From: Rhodoluna lacicola
GTDB taxonomy: Bacteria; Actinomycetota; Actinomycetes; Actinomycetales; Microbacteriaceae
NCBI RefSeq assembly: GCF_000699505.1
Contig: NZ_CP007490.1
Coordinates: forward strand, 744,001 to 808,000
Direction of reading: 5' to 3'
Length of the DNA: 64,000 nucleotides
Shown: one piece after another, positions 29,701-38,347 of the stretch
Layout: each line of letters opens with the position of its first letter
How positions within the stretch are numbered: the first letter of the stretch is position 1
Made by a program: the position numbers and the translations under genes
Notes under the pieces: model-generated
What the model saw: the letters and a program-made list of their open reading frames with translations, nothing else
The model's database searches: none
What the model was told of the DNA's origin: nothing

Positions 29701-31256
29701 TAAAACAATTGATCTTTGACGTGAAGCGTGCCAATCGACAAGCACGAGTTCACGTGAAATTGGTTTCCCAGGTTGGCATCGGAACGGTCGCAGCCGGAGT
29801 AGCTAAGGCTAAAGCAGATGTGATTTTGGTTTCTGGTCACGATGGTGGAACAGGAGCAAGCCCACTTAATTCTTTGAAGCACGCCGGAACCCCGTGGGAA
29901 CTTGGCCTAGCTGAAGCACAGCAAACCTTGCTAATAAATGGACTGCGTGATCGCGTTTCAGTTCAGGTCGACGGTCAAATGAAGACCGGCCGAGATGTTG
30001 TCATAGCGGCATTACTTGGTGCCGAGGAGTTTGGTTTTGCCACCGCGCCGCTCGTTGTTGAGGGCTGTATCTTGATGCGCGTTTGCCATCTAGACACTTG
30101 CCCGGTTGGAGTTGCCACACAAAATCCAACCCTGCGTGCGCGTTTCACTGGTCAGGCAGACCACGTGGTTAACTTCTTTGAATTCTTGGCGCAAGAGGTT
30201 CGCGAGTATCTGGCTGCACTTGGTTTCAGGACCTTGGATGAGGCGATTGGACACAGTGAGCTGATCGACGTTAACCGCGCAATTCAGCACTGGAAAGCCG
30301 ATGGGCTTGATTTGTCACCTATCTTGGCGACACCAAACATCGCGCCTGGGGCTTCGCGCAGAAGGACAACCTTCCAGGACCACGAGCTCGAGAAGCACTT
30401 CGACCACAAACTAATTCAGGCCGCCAAACCAGCTCTAGAAGACGCCCAGCCGGTGCAGATAGAGCTGCCGATCACAAACGTTGATCAGGCGGTTGGCACC
30501 ATGCTTGGTAATGAACTTACCAAGCGGTACGCAGCTGATGGCCTGCCAGATGGAACCATCGACATAAAGTTGACCGGTTCAGCTGGACAGTCATTTGGCG
30601 CATTCGTACCAAAGGGCATAAAACTAAATCTTGAAGGTGACTCGAACGACTACGTTGGCAAGGGACTTTCCGGTGGAACGATAGTCATTCGACCAAATCG
30701 AGCCAGCGTGTTTCCAGCCGAAAAGAACATCATTGCTGGAAATGTAATCGGCTACGGTGCGACCAGCGGTTCAATGTTCCTTCGCGGAATTGTAGGCGAA
30801 CGATTCCTGGTAAGAAACTCGGGTGTGACTGCCGTGGCTGAGGGTTGCGGTGACCACGCACTTGAGTACATGACCGGTGGAGTAGCTGTAATTCTTGGCC
30901 CAACCGGACGTAATCTTGGCGCTGGTATGTCTGGAGGAGTTGCCTACGTTTACAAACTCCGCGCAGACCACGTAAATCACGAGGCGCTTGCCGCAAGCGA
31001 ACTGCACATGAATCCGCTGGGTGATGTGGATGCTGCGCAACTCAAGGAACTGCTTCAACGTCACGTTGATGAGACAGACTCTGCACTGGCCAAATCCCTT
31101 CTGCAAAACTTTGAGTCTGAGGTTAAGAACTTCACCTGCGTACTTCCGCGCGACTATGCAAGCGTGCTGAAGATTCGCGATAAGGCAAAGCAAGAAGGCG
31201 TCGACCCCGATAGCGATATTGTTTGGAAGCAGATCCTGGAGGTGACAAATGGCTGA
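26703..31256 (+). CDS. gltB: Glutamate synthase (NADPH) large subunit
   Basis: Transfers the glutamine amide to 2-oxoglutarate. The N-terminal Ntn-hydrolase glutaminase becomes active after removal of a short propeptide, leaving Cys about 29 in [10 protein letters not shown]. The central domain and FMN synthase domain follow, including [10 protein letters not shown]. The 3Fe-4S cysteines are spaced C-x5-C-x4-C in [17 protein letters not shown]-terminal GXGXG beta-helix domain ends the chain. ATG 26703 is preferred (GGAGTG upstream) to TTG 26691. gltD overlaps its end by 8 bases. Confidence 0.97.
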   Translation: MSEMSPFERFGTAPVAQGLYNPAFDKDACGLAMVATLRGTPGHDIVKTALTALTNLEHRGAVGSDAGTGDGAGILTQIPDAFLRSVTNFELPAKGTYAAGLVFIEVGEEQKLEAAFEELAKEEQLAVLGWRDVPTNPDVLGDLARAAMPTIRQVFVNAPDGATGMDLERRTFRLRKRSERKLGAYHPSLSSRTIVYKGMVTTLQLEPFYPDLSNELFDSTLALVHSRFSTNTFPSWPLAHPFRMIAHNGEINTVKGNRNWMRSREAQLAADVLGDIKQLTPIITPDGSDSASFDEVVELLYMSGRSLPHAMMMMIPEAWEKQSDIDENRKNFYEYHSMLMEPWDGPAAVIFTDGSLVGATLDRNGLRPGRYLVTEDGLVVLASEIGVAEIDPAKIVRKGRLQPGRMFLADTVNGRLIDDDEIKAEIAALEPWGEWLEGNRINLKDLPEREHIAHTASSVNRRQRTFGYTEEELRILLAPMAKNGIEPLGAMGSDTPIAAISDRPRLLFDYFVQQFAQVTNPPLDSIREEVVTSLSTGIGPERNLLAATPEHAQQVILNFPVISNDELAKIQHIDERPGVGQAFTVRGTYRVEGGAEALAARIREMFEEIESAIANGSTYLILSDRDSNRDMAPIPSLLLTSAVHHALIRAGLRTKVGLVVEAGDVREVHHVAALIGYGAAAINPYLALESVEQMVKSGQIVGIDIEHAQKNLIKALGKGVLKIMSKMGISTVSSYSGAQCFEAIGLSQEFVDTYFTGTTSQLGGIGIDVIAHEIADRHSSAYPVDEALNPHVSLETGGEYQWRRSGPAHLFNPETIFKLQHSTRSKSYEIFREYTKTVDDQAENLMTLRGLFKLREGVRPAVPIDEVEPVSAIVKRFSTGAMSYGSISPEAHETLAIAMNRLGAKSNTGEGGEDVERLLDPERRSAIKQVASGRFGVTSMYLTHADDIQIKMAQGAKPGEGGQLPPNKVYPWIAKIRHSTPGVGLISPPPHHDIYSIEDLKQLIFDVKRANRQARVHVKLVSQVGIGTVAAGVAKAKADVILVSGHDGGTGASPLNSLKHAGTPWELGLAEAQQTLLINGLRDRVSVQVDGQMKTGRDVVIAALLGAEEFGFATAPLVVEGCILMRVCHLDTCPVGVATQNPTLRARFTGQADHVVNFFEFLAQEVREYLAALGFRTLDEAIGHSELIDVNRAIQHWKADGLDLSPILATPNIAPGASRRRTTFQDHELEKHFDHKLIQAAKPALEDAQPVQIELPITNVDQAVGTMLGNELTKRYAADGLPDGTIDIKLTGSAGQSFGAFVPKGIKLNLEGDSNDYVGKGLSGGTIVIRPNRASVFPAEKNIIAGNVIGYGATSGSMFLRGIVGERFLVRNSGVTAVAEGCGDHALEYMTGGVAVILGPTGRNLGAGMSGGVAYVYKLRADHVNHEALAASELHMNPLGDVDAAQLKELLQRHVDETDSALAKSLLQNFESEVKNFTCVLPRDYASVLKIRDKAKQEGVDPDSDIVWKQILEVTNG

Positions 31257-32703
31257 TCCACGTGGATTCCTAAAGACCACCCAGCGTGAAACTGCAAATC
31301 GCAGACCTGTTTCAGTTCGAATCATGGACTGGAAGGAAGTTTACGAAAAGCGTGACTCCGCGGTAGTCAAGACCCAGGCTGGTCGCTGCATGGATTGTGG
31401 TGTGCCGTTCTGCCACCACGGTTGCCCATTAGGCAACCTAATTCCGGAATGGAATGACCTTACCTGGCGTGGCGAAGGTCAAAACGCTATTGAGCGCCTG
31501 CACGCAACCAATAATTTTCCGGAGTTCACCGGCAGGCTTTGCCCCGCGCCATGCGAAAGTTCCTGTGTGCTGGGAATTAACCAGCCCGCTGTCACGATTA
31601 AGGAAATAGAAGTTTCAATAATCGACGAGGCATTCGACAAGGATTGGGTAAAGCCCCACGCACCTGAGCGACTCACAGGCAAGACAGTTGCGGTGGTTGG
31701 TTCTGGTCCGGCGGGTCTAGCCGCAGCTCAGCAGCTTACGCGGGCCGGGCACACCGTTGCAGTATTTGAGCGTGACGACAAAATTGGTGGTTTACTTCGA
31801 TACGGTATTCCAGACTTCAAAATGGAAAAACACCACATCGATCGTCGTCTGGCGCAAATGGAAGCAGAGGGTACTCGCTTCCGCGCTGGAGTGAACATCG
31901 GTGTTGACATCACCTGGGAAGAACTTCGCTCACGCTACGATGCGGTGCTAATTGCAACTGGTGCGTCAAAGCCTCGTGACATAAACATTCCGGGCAGAGA
32001 GCTCGACGGCGTACACTTTGCGATGGAATATCTCGTTCCGGCAAACCGTGTTGTCGCAGGGGAGACAGTAACGAACCAAATTCTCGCGGACGGTAAGAAC
32101 GTGATTATTTTGGGCGGTGGAGATACCGGAGCAGACTGCCTTGGCACCGCTACTCGACAGGGAGCGATTTCGGTCACCACGCTGGCAATTGGTAAGCAGC
32201 CACCAAGCGAAAGAACCGCTGATCAGCCTTGGCCTACTATGCCAAATCTTTTTGAGGTTGCATCGGCTCACGAAGAGTTTGGCGAGCGAAGCTACCTTGC
32301 ATCAACAGTCGAATTTGTTGGGGAAAACGGTAAGGTCACCGGCGTTAAGGTTGCCGAGACGGAATTCGTCAACGGCAAGCGTCTGCCGAAGCCTGGCACC
32401 GAGAGAATCCTTCCGGCAGATTTAGTTCTACTAGCTCTTGGATTTACCGGCGTTGAGGGTGATGAAATAGCTGACCAGTCAAAGATTCAACTCGATGAGC
32501 GCGGAAATGTAAAGCGCGAATCCAACTGGGCAACGAATGCCGACGGCGTTTTTGTTGCCGGTGATGCCGGACGTGGGCAAAGCCTGATCGTGTGGGCAAT
32601 CGCCGAGGGCCGCAGCGCGGCGGCCGCAATCGACGAATACCTTGAAGGCACAAGTGAACTACCAAGACCGGTGAAGACCACCGATCGCCCAATCTCTATC
32701 TAA
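31249..32703 (+). CDS. gltD: Glutamate synthase (NADPH) small subunit
   Basis: Supplies electrons from NADPH to GltB through FAD and 4Fe-4S clusters. The N-terminal cysteines [16 protein letters not shown] and CPAPCESSC carry the clusters. The FAD-binding loop [15 protein letters not shown] begins near residue 148, and the NADPH-binding loop reads [22 protein letters not shown] ribosome site precedes the ATG. The 484-residue length is standard. Confidence 0.97.
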   Translation: MADPRGFLKTTQRETANRRPVSVRIMDWKEVYEKRDSAVVKTQAGRCMDCGVPFCHHGCPLGNLIPEWNDLTWRGEGQNAIERLHATNNFPEFTGRLCPAPCESSCVLGINQPAVTIKEIEVSIIDEAFDKDWVKPHAPERLTGKTVAVVGSGPAGLAAAQQLTRAGHTVAVFERDDKIGGLLRYGIPDFKMEKHHIDRRLAQMEAEGTRFRAGVNIGVDITWEELRSRYDAVLIATGASKPRDINIPGRELDGVHFAMEYLVPANRVVAGETVTNQILADGKNVIILGGGDTGADCLGTATRQGAISVTTLAIGKQPPSERTADQPWPTMPNLFEVASAHEEFGERSYLASTVEFVGENGKVTGVKVAETEFVNGKRLPKPGTERILPADLVLLALGFTGVEGDEIADQSKIQLDERGNVKRESNWATNADGVFVAGDAGRGQSLIVWAIAEGRSAAAAIDEYLEGTSELPRPVKTTDRPISI

Positions 32704-32721
32704 AACAAACAGAGGAAATAA

Positions 32722-34143
32722 ATGAGACGCGCAAAGATTGTTGCCACGCTTGGACCGGCAACCTCTAGCTACGAAAGCATCCGTGCAATTATCGAGGCAG
32801 GTGTTGACGTTGCTCGCATGAACCTCAGTCACGGCAGCTACGATGTTCACGAAGAGATCTATCGCACAGTTAGAAAAGCAGCTGCAGATGTAGATAAGCC
32901 AGTTGGAATATTCGTCGATCTTCAGGGGCCAAAAATTCGTCTTGCTCGCTTCGTCGAGGGTCCGCACATGCTGAACAAAGGCGACACCTTCAAGATCACA
33001 ATCAACGAGGTTGAGGGCACTAAAGAAATTTGCGGCACGACCTTCAAGGGCCTATGCGGCGACGTCAAGGTGGGGGATTTACTACTAATTGACGATGGCA
33101 AGGTCACCCTTAGGGCAACAGAGGTGACTGACGACACGGTAACAACGATTGTTGAAGTACCTGGTTTTGTCTCAAACAATAAGGGCATCAACTTGCCAGG
33201 TGTGGCAGTAAATGTGCCTGCACTGTCAGAAAAGGACGAAGACGACCTGCGCTGGGGTATTCGCCTAGGTGTCGACATGATTGCACTTTCATTTGTTCGA
33301 AATGCATCTGACATTGTTCGAGTCCACGAGATTATGAACGAGGAAGGGAAGTTCCTCCCGGTCATCGCCAAGATCGAAAAGCCACAGGCTGTGGATGCGT
33401 TAGAAGAAATAATCGATGCGTTCGACGGAATTATGGTGGCTCGTGGTGATCTGGGTGTGGAACTTCCATTTGAGGATGTTCCCCTAGTGCAAAAGCGTGC
33501 GGTTGAGCTTGCTCGTCGCTGGGCGAAGCCGGTAATTGTTGCCACACAAATGCTTGAAACCATGATTGAAAACTCTCGCCCAACTCGCGCTGAGGCCTCG
33601 GATGTTGCGAATGCAATTCTTGATGGTGCCGATGCGGTAATGCTTTCTGGTGAAACATCGGTGGGTAAGTATCCGGTTGAAACCGTGCAGGCCATGGCCC
33701 GAATTATCGAGTCAACCGAGGACCACGGATTAGACCGAATTCCGCCACTGGGCACCCGTCCACACACGCACTCGGGTGCTGTATCACTTGCCGCTGTCGA
33801 AATAGCAGAGCTTCTTGGCTCTAAGTTCGTTTGCGTCTTCACCGAGTCGGGGGACTCGCTCAGACGAGTAGCCCGACTGCGCTCCGCTGTTCCTACACTT
33901 GCCTTTACCCCTAGCGAGACTGTACGAAACCGCTTGTCACTGGTTTGGGGCGCTCAGACCTACATGGTCGCTCCGGTCAAGCACACGGATCAAATGATGA
34001 ACCAGGTTGATGAACTCGTGCTCGCCACGGGCAAGGGCAAAATCGGCGAGGAAGTCGTTGTTGTAGCCGGCACTCCACCTGGTGTTCCGGGATCTACCAA
34101 CACTCTTAGAGTGCACAAACTTGGCTCCTCGATTCCACAGTAA
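32722..34143 (+). CDS. pyk: Pyruvate kinase
   Basis: Converts phosphoenolpyruvate and ADP to pyruvate and ATP. The 473-residue chain starts RRAKIVATLGPATSS and has the SHG motif ARMNLSHGSY. The catalytic lysine region VIAKIEKPQAVDALEEI and the downstream MVARGDLGVELP are intact, as is VMLSGETSVGKYP. A GAGGAAATAA ribosome site lies in the 18-base gap after gltD, so it may be read through from gltBD. A strong terminator follows. Confidence 0.98.
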   Translation: MRRAKIVATLGPATSSYESIRAIIEAGVDVARMNLSHGSYDVHEEIYRTVRKAAADVDKPVGIFVDLQGPKIRLARFVEGPHMLNKGDTFKITINEVEGTKEICGTTFKGLCGDVKVGDLLLIDDGKVTLRATEVTDDTVTTIVEVPGFVSNNKGINLPGVAVNVPALSEKDEDDLRWGIRLGVDMIALSFVRNASDIVRVHEIMNEEGKFLPVIAKIEKPQAVDALEEIIDAFDGIMVARGDLGVELPFEDVPLVQKRAVELARRWAKPVIVATQMLETMIENSRPTRAEASDVANAILDGADAVMLSGETSVGKYPVETVQAMARIIESTEDHGLDRIPPLGTRPHTHSGAVSLAAVEIAELLGSKFVCVFTESGDSLRRVARLRSAVPTLAFTPSETVRNRLSLVWGAQTYMVAPVKHTDQMMNQVDELVLATGKGKIGEEVVVVAGTPPGVPGSTNTLRVHKLGSSIPQ

Positions 34144-34162
34144 TTCGAGATCTGCACTAACT

Positions 34163-34193
34163 AAAGACGGACCCAACCGGGTCCGTCTTTTTT
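34163..34193 (+). terminator. Rho-independent terminator after pyk
   Basis: A 12-base-pair perfect stem (34163-34174 with 34179-34190) with a 4-base AACC loop is followed by further T residues. It ends the gltBD-pyk transcription block. Confidence 0.92.
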
Positions 34194-34248
34194 GTATTCA
34201 AATCAGCTAACTGCCATCAGGGTTTTTTAGTGCAATTGTCATTAAACA

Positions 34249-34274
34249 AAAAATGGTCCCTGGGGACCATTTTT
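34249..34274. terminator. Bidirectional terminator, probably for tRNA-Leu on the minus strand
   Basis: AAAAATGGTCC (34249-34259) pairs with GGACCATTTTT (34264-34274) around a CTGG loop. It lies just past the 3' end of the minus-strand tRNA-Leu and gives a U-run in either direction, so it can also back up the pyk terminator. Confidence 0.85.
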
Positions 34275-34281
34275 CTTATTG

Positions 34282-34362
34282 TGCCGAAGGCGGGACTTGA
34301 ACCCGCACTCCTTTCGGAAAAGCATTTTGAGTGCTCCGCGTCTGCCATTTCGCCACTTCGGC
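34282..34362 (-). tRNA. tRNA-Leu (anticodon CAA)
   Basis: The reverse complement folds as a class II tRNA: a 7-pair acceptor stem GCCGAAG/CTTCGGC, a D arm with GGCGAAATGGCAGACGC, and a 5-pair anticodon stem GAGCA/TGCTT. The 7-base loop CTCAAAA gives anticodon CAA (34329-34327). A long variable arm TCC-GAAA-GGA and the T arm with GGGTTCAAGTCCC complete it. The discriminator is A and CCA is not encoded. It reads UUG leucine codons. Confidence 0.96.
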
Positions 34363-34393
34363 TAACTTGACCAATACTAGCCGATAGCCCCTT

Positions 34394-34432
34394 TGTTCCT
34401 AAAATTGGGAGTCATCTAATACAGTTGAGAGC
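34394..34432 (+). promoter_or_regulatory. Promoter of pdtaR with very short or no leader
   Basis: TTGTTC (34394-34399) and TAATAC (34417-34422) are 17 bases apart. The pdtaR ATG at 34433 is only 10 bases after the -10, so the leader would be about 0-4 bases. An overlapping TACAGT (34420-34425) would place the ATG 7 bases downstream. There is no good ribosome site. Confidence 0.55.
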
Positions 34433-35053
34433 ATGGCAGATGTAGCGAAGAAGCGCACGGTGATTGTCGCCGAAGATGAATCATTGATCCGTATGGACAT
34501 TGTAGAGACCCTTCGCGAGCACGGCTTTGATGTAATAGCCGAAGCCGGTGATGGTGAGCAAGCCGTGAAGTTGGTCACGGAACATAAGCCAGACCTACTG
34601 GTCATGGACATAAAAATGCCGAACATGGATGGGATCACCGCAGCTGAAAAGCTCGCCGACAGCAAGACGCCAATAGTTTTGCTCACCGCATTTAGTCAAA
34701 AAGAACTGGTTGATAGAGCCAATGAGGCTGGAGCCATGGCTTACGTCGTCAAGCCATTTACCCCTAACGATCTGTTACCGGCAATTGAAATTGCGCTCAG
34801 CCGCCATGCGCAACTAACTGCACTTGAAGCCGAGATATCGGACCTCAACGAACGCTTTGAGACTCGCAAACTCATCGATCGCGCCAAAGGCTTGCTAAAT
34901 GAAAAGATGAATCTAAGTGAGCCAGAGGCTTTCCGCTGGATTCAAAAGGCCTCAATGGATCGACGCCTAACCATGCAAGAGGTTGCCGTCACAGTCATCG
35001 AACAATTGGGTGCTTCAAAACCAGAAGCAAAACCTGAAACAAAGACAGAGTAG
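34433..35053 (+). CDS. pdtaR: ANTAR-domain response regulator
   Basis: A two-domain regulator of 206 residues. The receiver domain (about 8-125) has the phospho-acceptor Asp59 in LLVMDIKMPNMDG, the acidic AEDES, and the switch residues in VLLTAFS and VVKPFTP. The C-terminal ANTAR RNA-binding domain (about 140-197) contains RAKGLLNEKMNLSEPEAF. It matches mycobacterial PdtaR (Rv1626), an antiterminator controlled by the kinase PdtaS; no kinase is in this window. A Lys/Glu/Pro-rich tail KPEAKPETKTE ends it. The pdtaR-polA neighbourhood is conserved in actinobacteria. Confidence 0.93.
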   Translation: MADVAKKRTVIVAEDESLIRMDIVETLREHGFDVIAEAGDGEQAVKLVTEHKPDLLVMDIKMPNMDGITAAEKLADSKTPIVLLTAFSQKELVDRANEAGAMAYVVKPFTPNDLLPAIEIALSRHAQLTALEAEISDLNERFETRKLIDRAKGLLNEKMNLSEPEAFRWIQKASMDRRLTMQEVAVTVIEQLGASKPEAKPETKTE

Positions 35054-35479
35054 TTAGCTTTTCTTCTCTTTGAGGAAGTTGGTTATTCTCACCGTCGATA
35101 AACGGCGTCCCGATTCGTCTGAAATCACAATCTCGTGAGTCGCCAAGGTTTTGCCTAGGTTCAAGGCGGTGCAGACTGCTGTCACAGTGCCGGAAGTTAC
35201 AGATTTGCTGTGGCTGGCATTAACTTCAATCCCTACCGCAAATTTATCGGGGTGAGCCCAGACGTTGGCCGCAAAACTTCCCAGACTCTCGCCTAAAACA
35301 ACGTGAGCGCCGCCGTGAAGCACACCCAAAGGTTGCGTGTTACCCTCAACCGGCATAGTGGCCACCGCACGTTCAGCGCTGAGCTCTAAAATTTGAATGC
35401 CCATCTTTTCGGCAAGCGGTCCGAGTCCGCGAAGTTGCATTAGTTGCTCTGCAGCTTGACTGAATTTTGGTGAAGACAT
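35054..35479 (-). CDS. PaaI-type hotdog thioesterase
   Basis: A 141-residue hotdog-fold acyl-CoA thioesterase. The typical loop and helix NTQPLGVLHGGAHVVLGESL carries the HGG turn and the catalytic Glu, followed by the Asn-His region VNASHSKSV. Substrate is unclear: phenylacetyl-CoA, 1,4-dihydroxy-2-naphthoyl-CoA and general acyl-CoA enzymes all share this fold. I choose the ATG at 35479 (TTAGGAG upstream) over the earlier ATG at 35497. Its stop directly abuts the convergent pdtaR stop. It is divergent from polA. Confidence 0.88.
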   Translation of the reverse strand: MSSPKFSQAAEQLMQLRGLGPLAEKMGIQILELSAERAVATMPVEGNTQPLGVLHGGAHVVLGESLGSFAANVWAHPDKFAVGIEVNASHSKSVTSGTVTAVCTALNLGKTLATHEIVISDESGRRLSTVRITNFLKEKKS

Positions 35480-35510
35480 TGAAGCTCCTAAAAACATGTT
35501 TGGAGGCGAT

Positions 35511-35522
35511 TAGGCTTGCCTC
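35511..35522 (+). promoter_or_regulatory. Probable leaderless promoter -10 of polA
   Basis: TAGGCT (35511-35516) lies exactly 6 bases before the polA ATG. The only GGAGG is about 18 bases upstream, too far to serve as a ribosome site. No clear -35 box is seen. Confidence 0.5.
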
Positions 35523-38216
35523 ATGAACGCTAATCCAAAGCCTACCCTTCTGCTGATTGATGGCCATTCACTAGCGTTTCGAGCTTTTTACGCTCTAAAC
35601 CCAGACAACTTCAAAACTAAAGACGGTCAACACACGAATGCGGTCCACGGCTTTATTTCAATGCTTTTGAACATTCTTCAGGCAGAAAAGCCCACCCACC
35701 TAGCAGTGGCTTTTGATCTTTCCAGAGGTTCCTTCAGAACCCAAGAATATCCGGAATATAAAGGAACTCGCGGCGAGACGCCGCCGGAGTTCATCGGACA
35801 GACCGAGTTACTGCAAGAGGCACTGGCCGCCATGAACATCAAAACAATAACTCGCGAAAATTTTGAAGCAGATGACATTCTGGCTAGCCTGGCCGACCAA
35901 AGCGCCGATAAGGGATTCAGTGTTTTTGTGGTTTCAGGAGACCGCGACACTTTTCAATTAATTTCTGACAACACCACGATTCTTTATCCAATAAAGGGCG
36001 TGATGAATCTTGCCCGAATGGATGACGCCGCCGTACTTGAGAAGTACGGAATTCATGCACGTCAATATCCAGATCTAGCTGCATTGGTTGGCGAAACCTC
36101 GGACAACTTGCCCGGTATTCCAGGGGTTGGTCCAAAGACTGCGGCCAAGTGGCTACAGCAATTTGGTGACCTCAAGGCGGTCCTTGATGCGGCTGACTCG
36201 ATTACCGGCAAGGTGGGCGAGAACCTTCGCGAACACAGGGAATTGGCCGTTAGAAATCGAAGGCTAAATCACCTTATTCGCGACCTTGAGTTTGAATTCG
36301 ACCAAAGTGCCCTAGAACTAGGTGGCGTTGATGAGGATGCAGTACGACAAGTTTTCGCAAAGCTAGAGTTCAAAACGTTGACTGAACGCGTGCTTAGGCT
36401 TCGCGGCTCAAAGCCAAAAGACAACACCGACGGAGCTGTAAAAGCCTTTGAGGATGCATTCGAAACGTCAAAGACCGATGCAATTTTTGAAGAACTACAG
36501 ATACCCAGTGCTGAAAAACTAACATCGGCGAAACTAACCGACTGGCTAAAGTCAGTCAGCGGCACAGTGGGGCTTTCATTTGAGATCTCTGAACAAAACA
36601 TCACCGCCGTTGGCTTTGCGACTGAGTCAGTTCGAAAATACTGGGAACCCAACTCAAGTCAAGAGTTAAAAAAGATCATCGAACCGTGGTTGAAAGATCC
36701 CGCCTGTGTAAAGGCGATCCACGGCGCCAAGGACTTTTCAAAACTTCTTTTTGATTTAGAAATTGAATTTGCCGGTCTTGACTATGACACATTGCTTCTT
36801 GCCTACCTGCTGAACCCCGTTCGCAAGGATTTCTCACTAGATGAGCTTGCTCTGGAATATTTAGGCACGGTAGTCAAGCGTGGTGATCCAAATCAGCTGA
36901 TAGCAGAAGAGGCAACCGACGTATCGCTTGATGCTTGGCTAACGATTTCGCTGGCACCAAAGCTCTATGAGCAGGTAAAAGATCAAGAACAACTTCATGT
37001 TTACGCTCAGGTGGAACTACCAACTAATCTTTCGCTCGCGCGGATGGAGCACTTTGGAATTTCCGTGGATGTCAAGAAACTAAACGAGCTCTTCGAGCGG
37101 CTGACCGGTGAGGTCGCAACAATCGCAAAGAGTGCCTACGAAATAATTGGTCACGAAATAAACCTGGCCTCACCAAAGCAATTGCAAACTGTACTTTTTG
37201 ATGAACTCGGTATGACTGGAACCAAGCAGGTCAAGACCGGCTTTTCGACTAATGCGGCGGCTCTCACCGAACTTTACGAACAGACCGAACATCCATTTCT
37301 AGCGCGACTGCTAGAACATCGCGAGGTGACCAAGATTCGACAAATCGTGGAAACTATGTTGAAGGCAGTAGCTCAAGACGGCCGAATTCACACCAACTAT
37401 GTCCAAACTGGCACTTCAACAGGCCGACTCTCTTCCGAGAACCCAAATCTTCAAAACATTCCAATCCGAAGCCAACGCGGTCGCGAAATTCGAGATGCCT
37501 TCGTAGCCGGTCAGGGCTTCGAAACTTTGTTGAGCGCTGACTACTCTCAAATCGAAATGCGCATCATGGCTCATTTGTCAGAAGATTCGGGCATCATTGA
37601 GGCGTTCAAGACGGGTGAGGACCTACACCGGTTCGTAGGTTCAAGACTCTTTGGTGTCAAACCCCAGGATGTGACTACGTCGATGCGTGGAACCGTAAAA
37701 GCCATGAGTTACGGACTGGTATACGGACTCAGTGAATACGGATTGGCAAAGCAGCTTCGTATTTCCAATGCCGAGGCTAAACAACTGATGGCAGATTACT
37801 TTGCGCGATTCGGAGGGGTAAAACGCTATTTGGCTTCGGTTGTCGATGAGGCCAAAACCAAGGGCTTCACCGTGACAACTTTTGGTCGCAGGAGACCTTT
37901 CGATGACCTGAATAGCAAAATTTTTCAAGTTCGCGAGAACGCCCGCAGAGCAGCACTAAATGCTCCAATTCAGGGAACGGCTGCTGACATCATGAAGCTG
38001 GCGATGAATGCCATCGACCAAAAGATGCAGGAATCTGGGCTGAAAAGCCGCATGCTGCTGCAGGTACACGACGAACTGGTCTTTGAGGTGGCAAAGGGGG
38101 AGTTGGACACACTAAAGGACCTGGTGACAAAGCAAATGGAGCAGGTCGTTGAGCTATCGGTGCCTCTGGAAGTGCAGATTGGCATAGGCAAAAGCTGGGA
38201 TCAGGCCGCCCACTAG
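35523..38216 (+). CDS. polA: DNA polymerase I
   Basis: Repair and Okazaki-fragment polymerase of 897 residues. The 5'-3' exonuclease domain (about 1-300) starts LLLIDGHSLAFRAFYAL and has EADDILASLA. The 3'-5' exonuclease domain is degenerate, with no DxE motif. The polymerase domain has LLSADYSQIEMRI, the O-helix KAMSYGLVYGLSEYG and LLQVHDELVFEV. The residue equivalent to E. coli Phe762 is Tyr, as I recall for mycobacterial Pol I, which in relatives allows dideoxynucleotide incorporation. Start ATG follows a leaderless-type -10. Confidence 0.97.
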   Translation: MNANPKPTLLLIDGHSLAFRAFYALNPDNFKTKDGQHTNAVHGFISMLLNILQAEKPTHLAVAFDLSRGSFRTQEYPEYKGTRGETPPEFIGQTELLQEALAAMNIKTITRENFEADDILASLADQSADKGFSVFVVSGDRDTFQLISDNTTILYPIKGVMNLARMDDAAVLEKYGIHARQYPDLAALVGETSDNLPGIPGVGPKTAAKWLQQFGDLKAVLDAADSITGKVGENLREHRELAVRNRRLNHLIRDLEFEFDQSALELGGVDEDAVRQVFAKLEFKTLTERVLRLRGSKPKDNTDGAVKAFEDAFETSKTDAIFEELQIPSAEKLTSAKLTDWLKSVSGTVGLSFEISEQNITAVGFATESVRKYWEPNSSQELKKIIEPWLKDPACVKAIHGAKDFSKLLFDLEIEFAGLDYDTLLLAYLLNPVRKDFSLDELALEYLGTVVKRGDPNQLIAEEATDVSLDAWLTISLAPKLYEQVKDQEQLHVYAQVELPTNLSLARMEHFGISVDVKKLNELFERLTGEVATIAKSAYEIIGHEINLASPKQLQTVLFDELGMTGTKQVKTGFSTNAAALTELYEQTEHPFLARLLEHREVTKIRQIVETMLKAVAQDGRIHTNYVQTGTSTGRLSSENPNLQNIPIRSQRGREIRDAFVAGQGFETLLSADYSQIEMRIMAHLSEDSGIIEAFKTGEDLHRFVGSRLFGVKPQDVTTSMRGTVKAMSYGLVYGLSEYGLAKQLRISNAEAKQLMADYFARFGGVKRYLASVVDEAKTKGFTVTTFGRRRPFDDLNSKIFQVRENARRAALNAPIQGTAADIMKLAMNAIDQKMQESGLKSRMLLQVHDELVFEVAKGELDTLKDLVTKQMEQVVELSVPLEVQIGIGKSWDQAAH

Positions 38217-38236
38217 AGGCCGGAATCAGGTAGGCT

Positions 38237-38282
38237 TAGGGAGCGTGTTTTTCACGTAAATCCCTATCCATCGTTGCGATGG
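38237..38282 (+). other. Two tandem hairpins in the polA-rpsA gap
   Basis: Hairpin A: TAGGG (38237-38241) pairs with CCCTA (38262-38266), and inner CGTG (38244-38247) pairs with CACG (38253-38256) around TTTTT. Hairpin B: CCATCG (38268-38273) pairs with CGATGG (38277-38282). A TAGGCT box (38231-38236) directly precedes hairpin A and could be a -10. Whether these belong to the polA 3' end or the rpsA leader is not decided by sequence. Confidence 0.5.
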
Positions 38283-38286
38283 AATC

Positions 38287-38307
38287 CACGGAAAATCTGT
38301 GTTTTTT
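38287..38307 (+). terminator. Hairpin plus U-run between polA and rpsA
   Basis: CACGG (38287-38291) pairs with CTGTG (38297-38301, one G-T pair) around AAAAT and is followed by six T residues. It has the form of a weak intrinsic terminator. It could end polA transcripts or act as an attenuator in an rpsA leader. The rpsA ATG is 40 bases further on. Confidence 0.5.
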
Positions 38308-38347
38308 GTCGCGACCCGAGTAATGCCCGTTAAGAGTAAAAACCTAT

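Noticed and set aside
30771-31325. 184-codon minus-strand frame across the gltB-gltD junction
   Set aside because: Antisense shadow; both gltB and gltD are intact and overlapping there.
32922-33842. 306-codon minus-strand open frame opposite pyk
   Set aside because: It is wholly inside pyk, its product is Ser/Thr/Arg-rich low-quality sequence with no recognisable domain, and pyk shows perfect family motifs on the other strand. It is a mirror of pyk codon bias.
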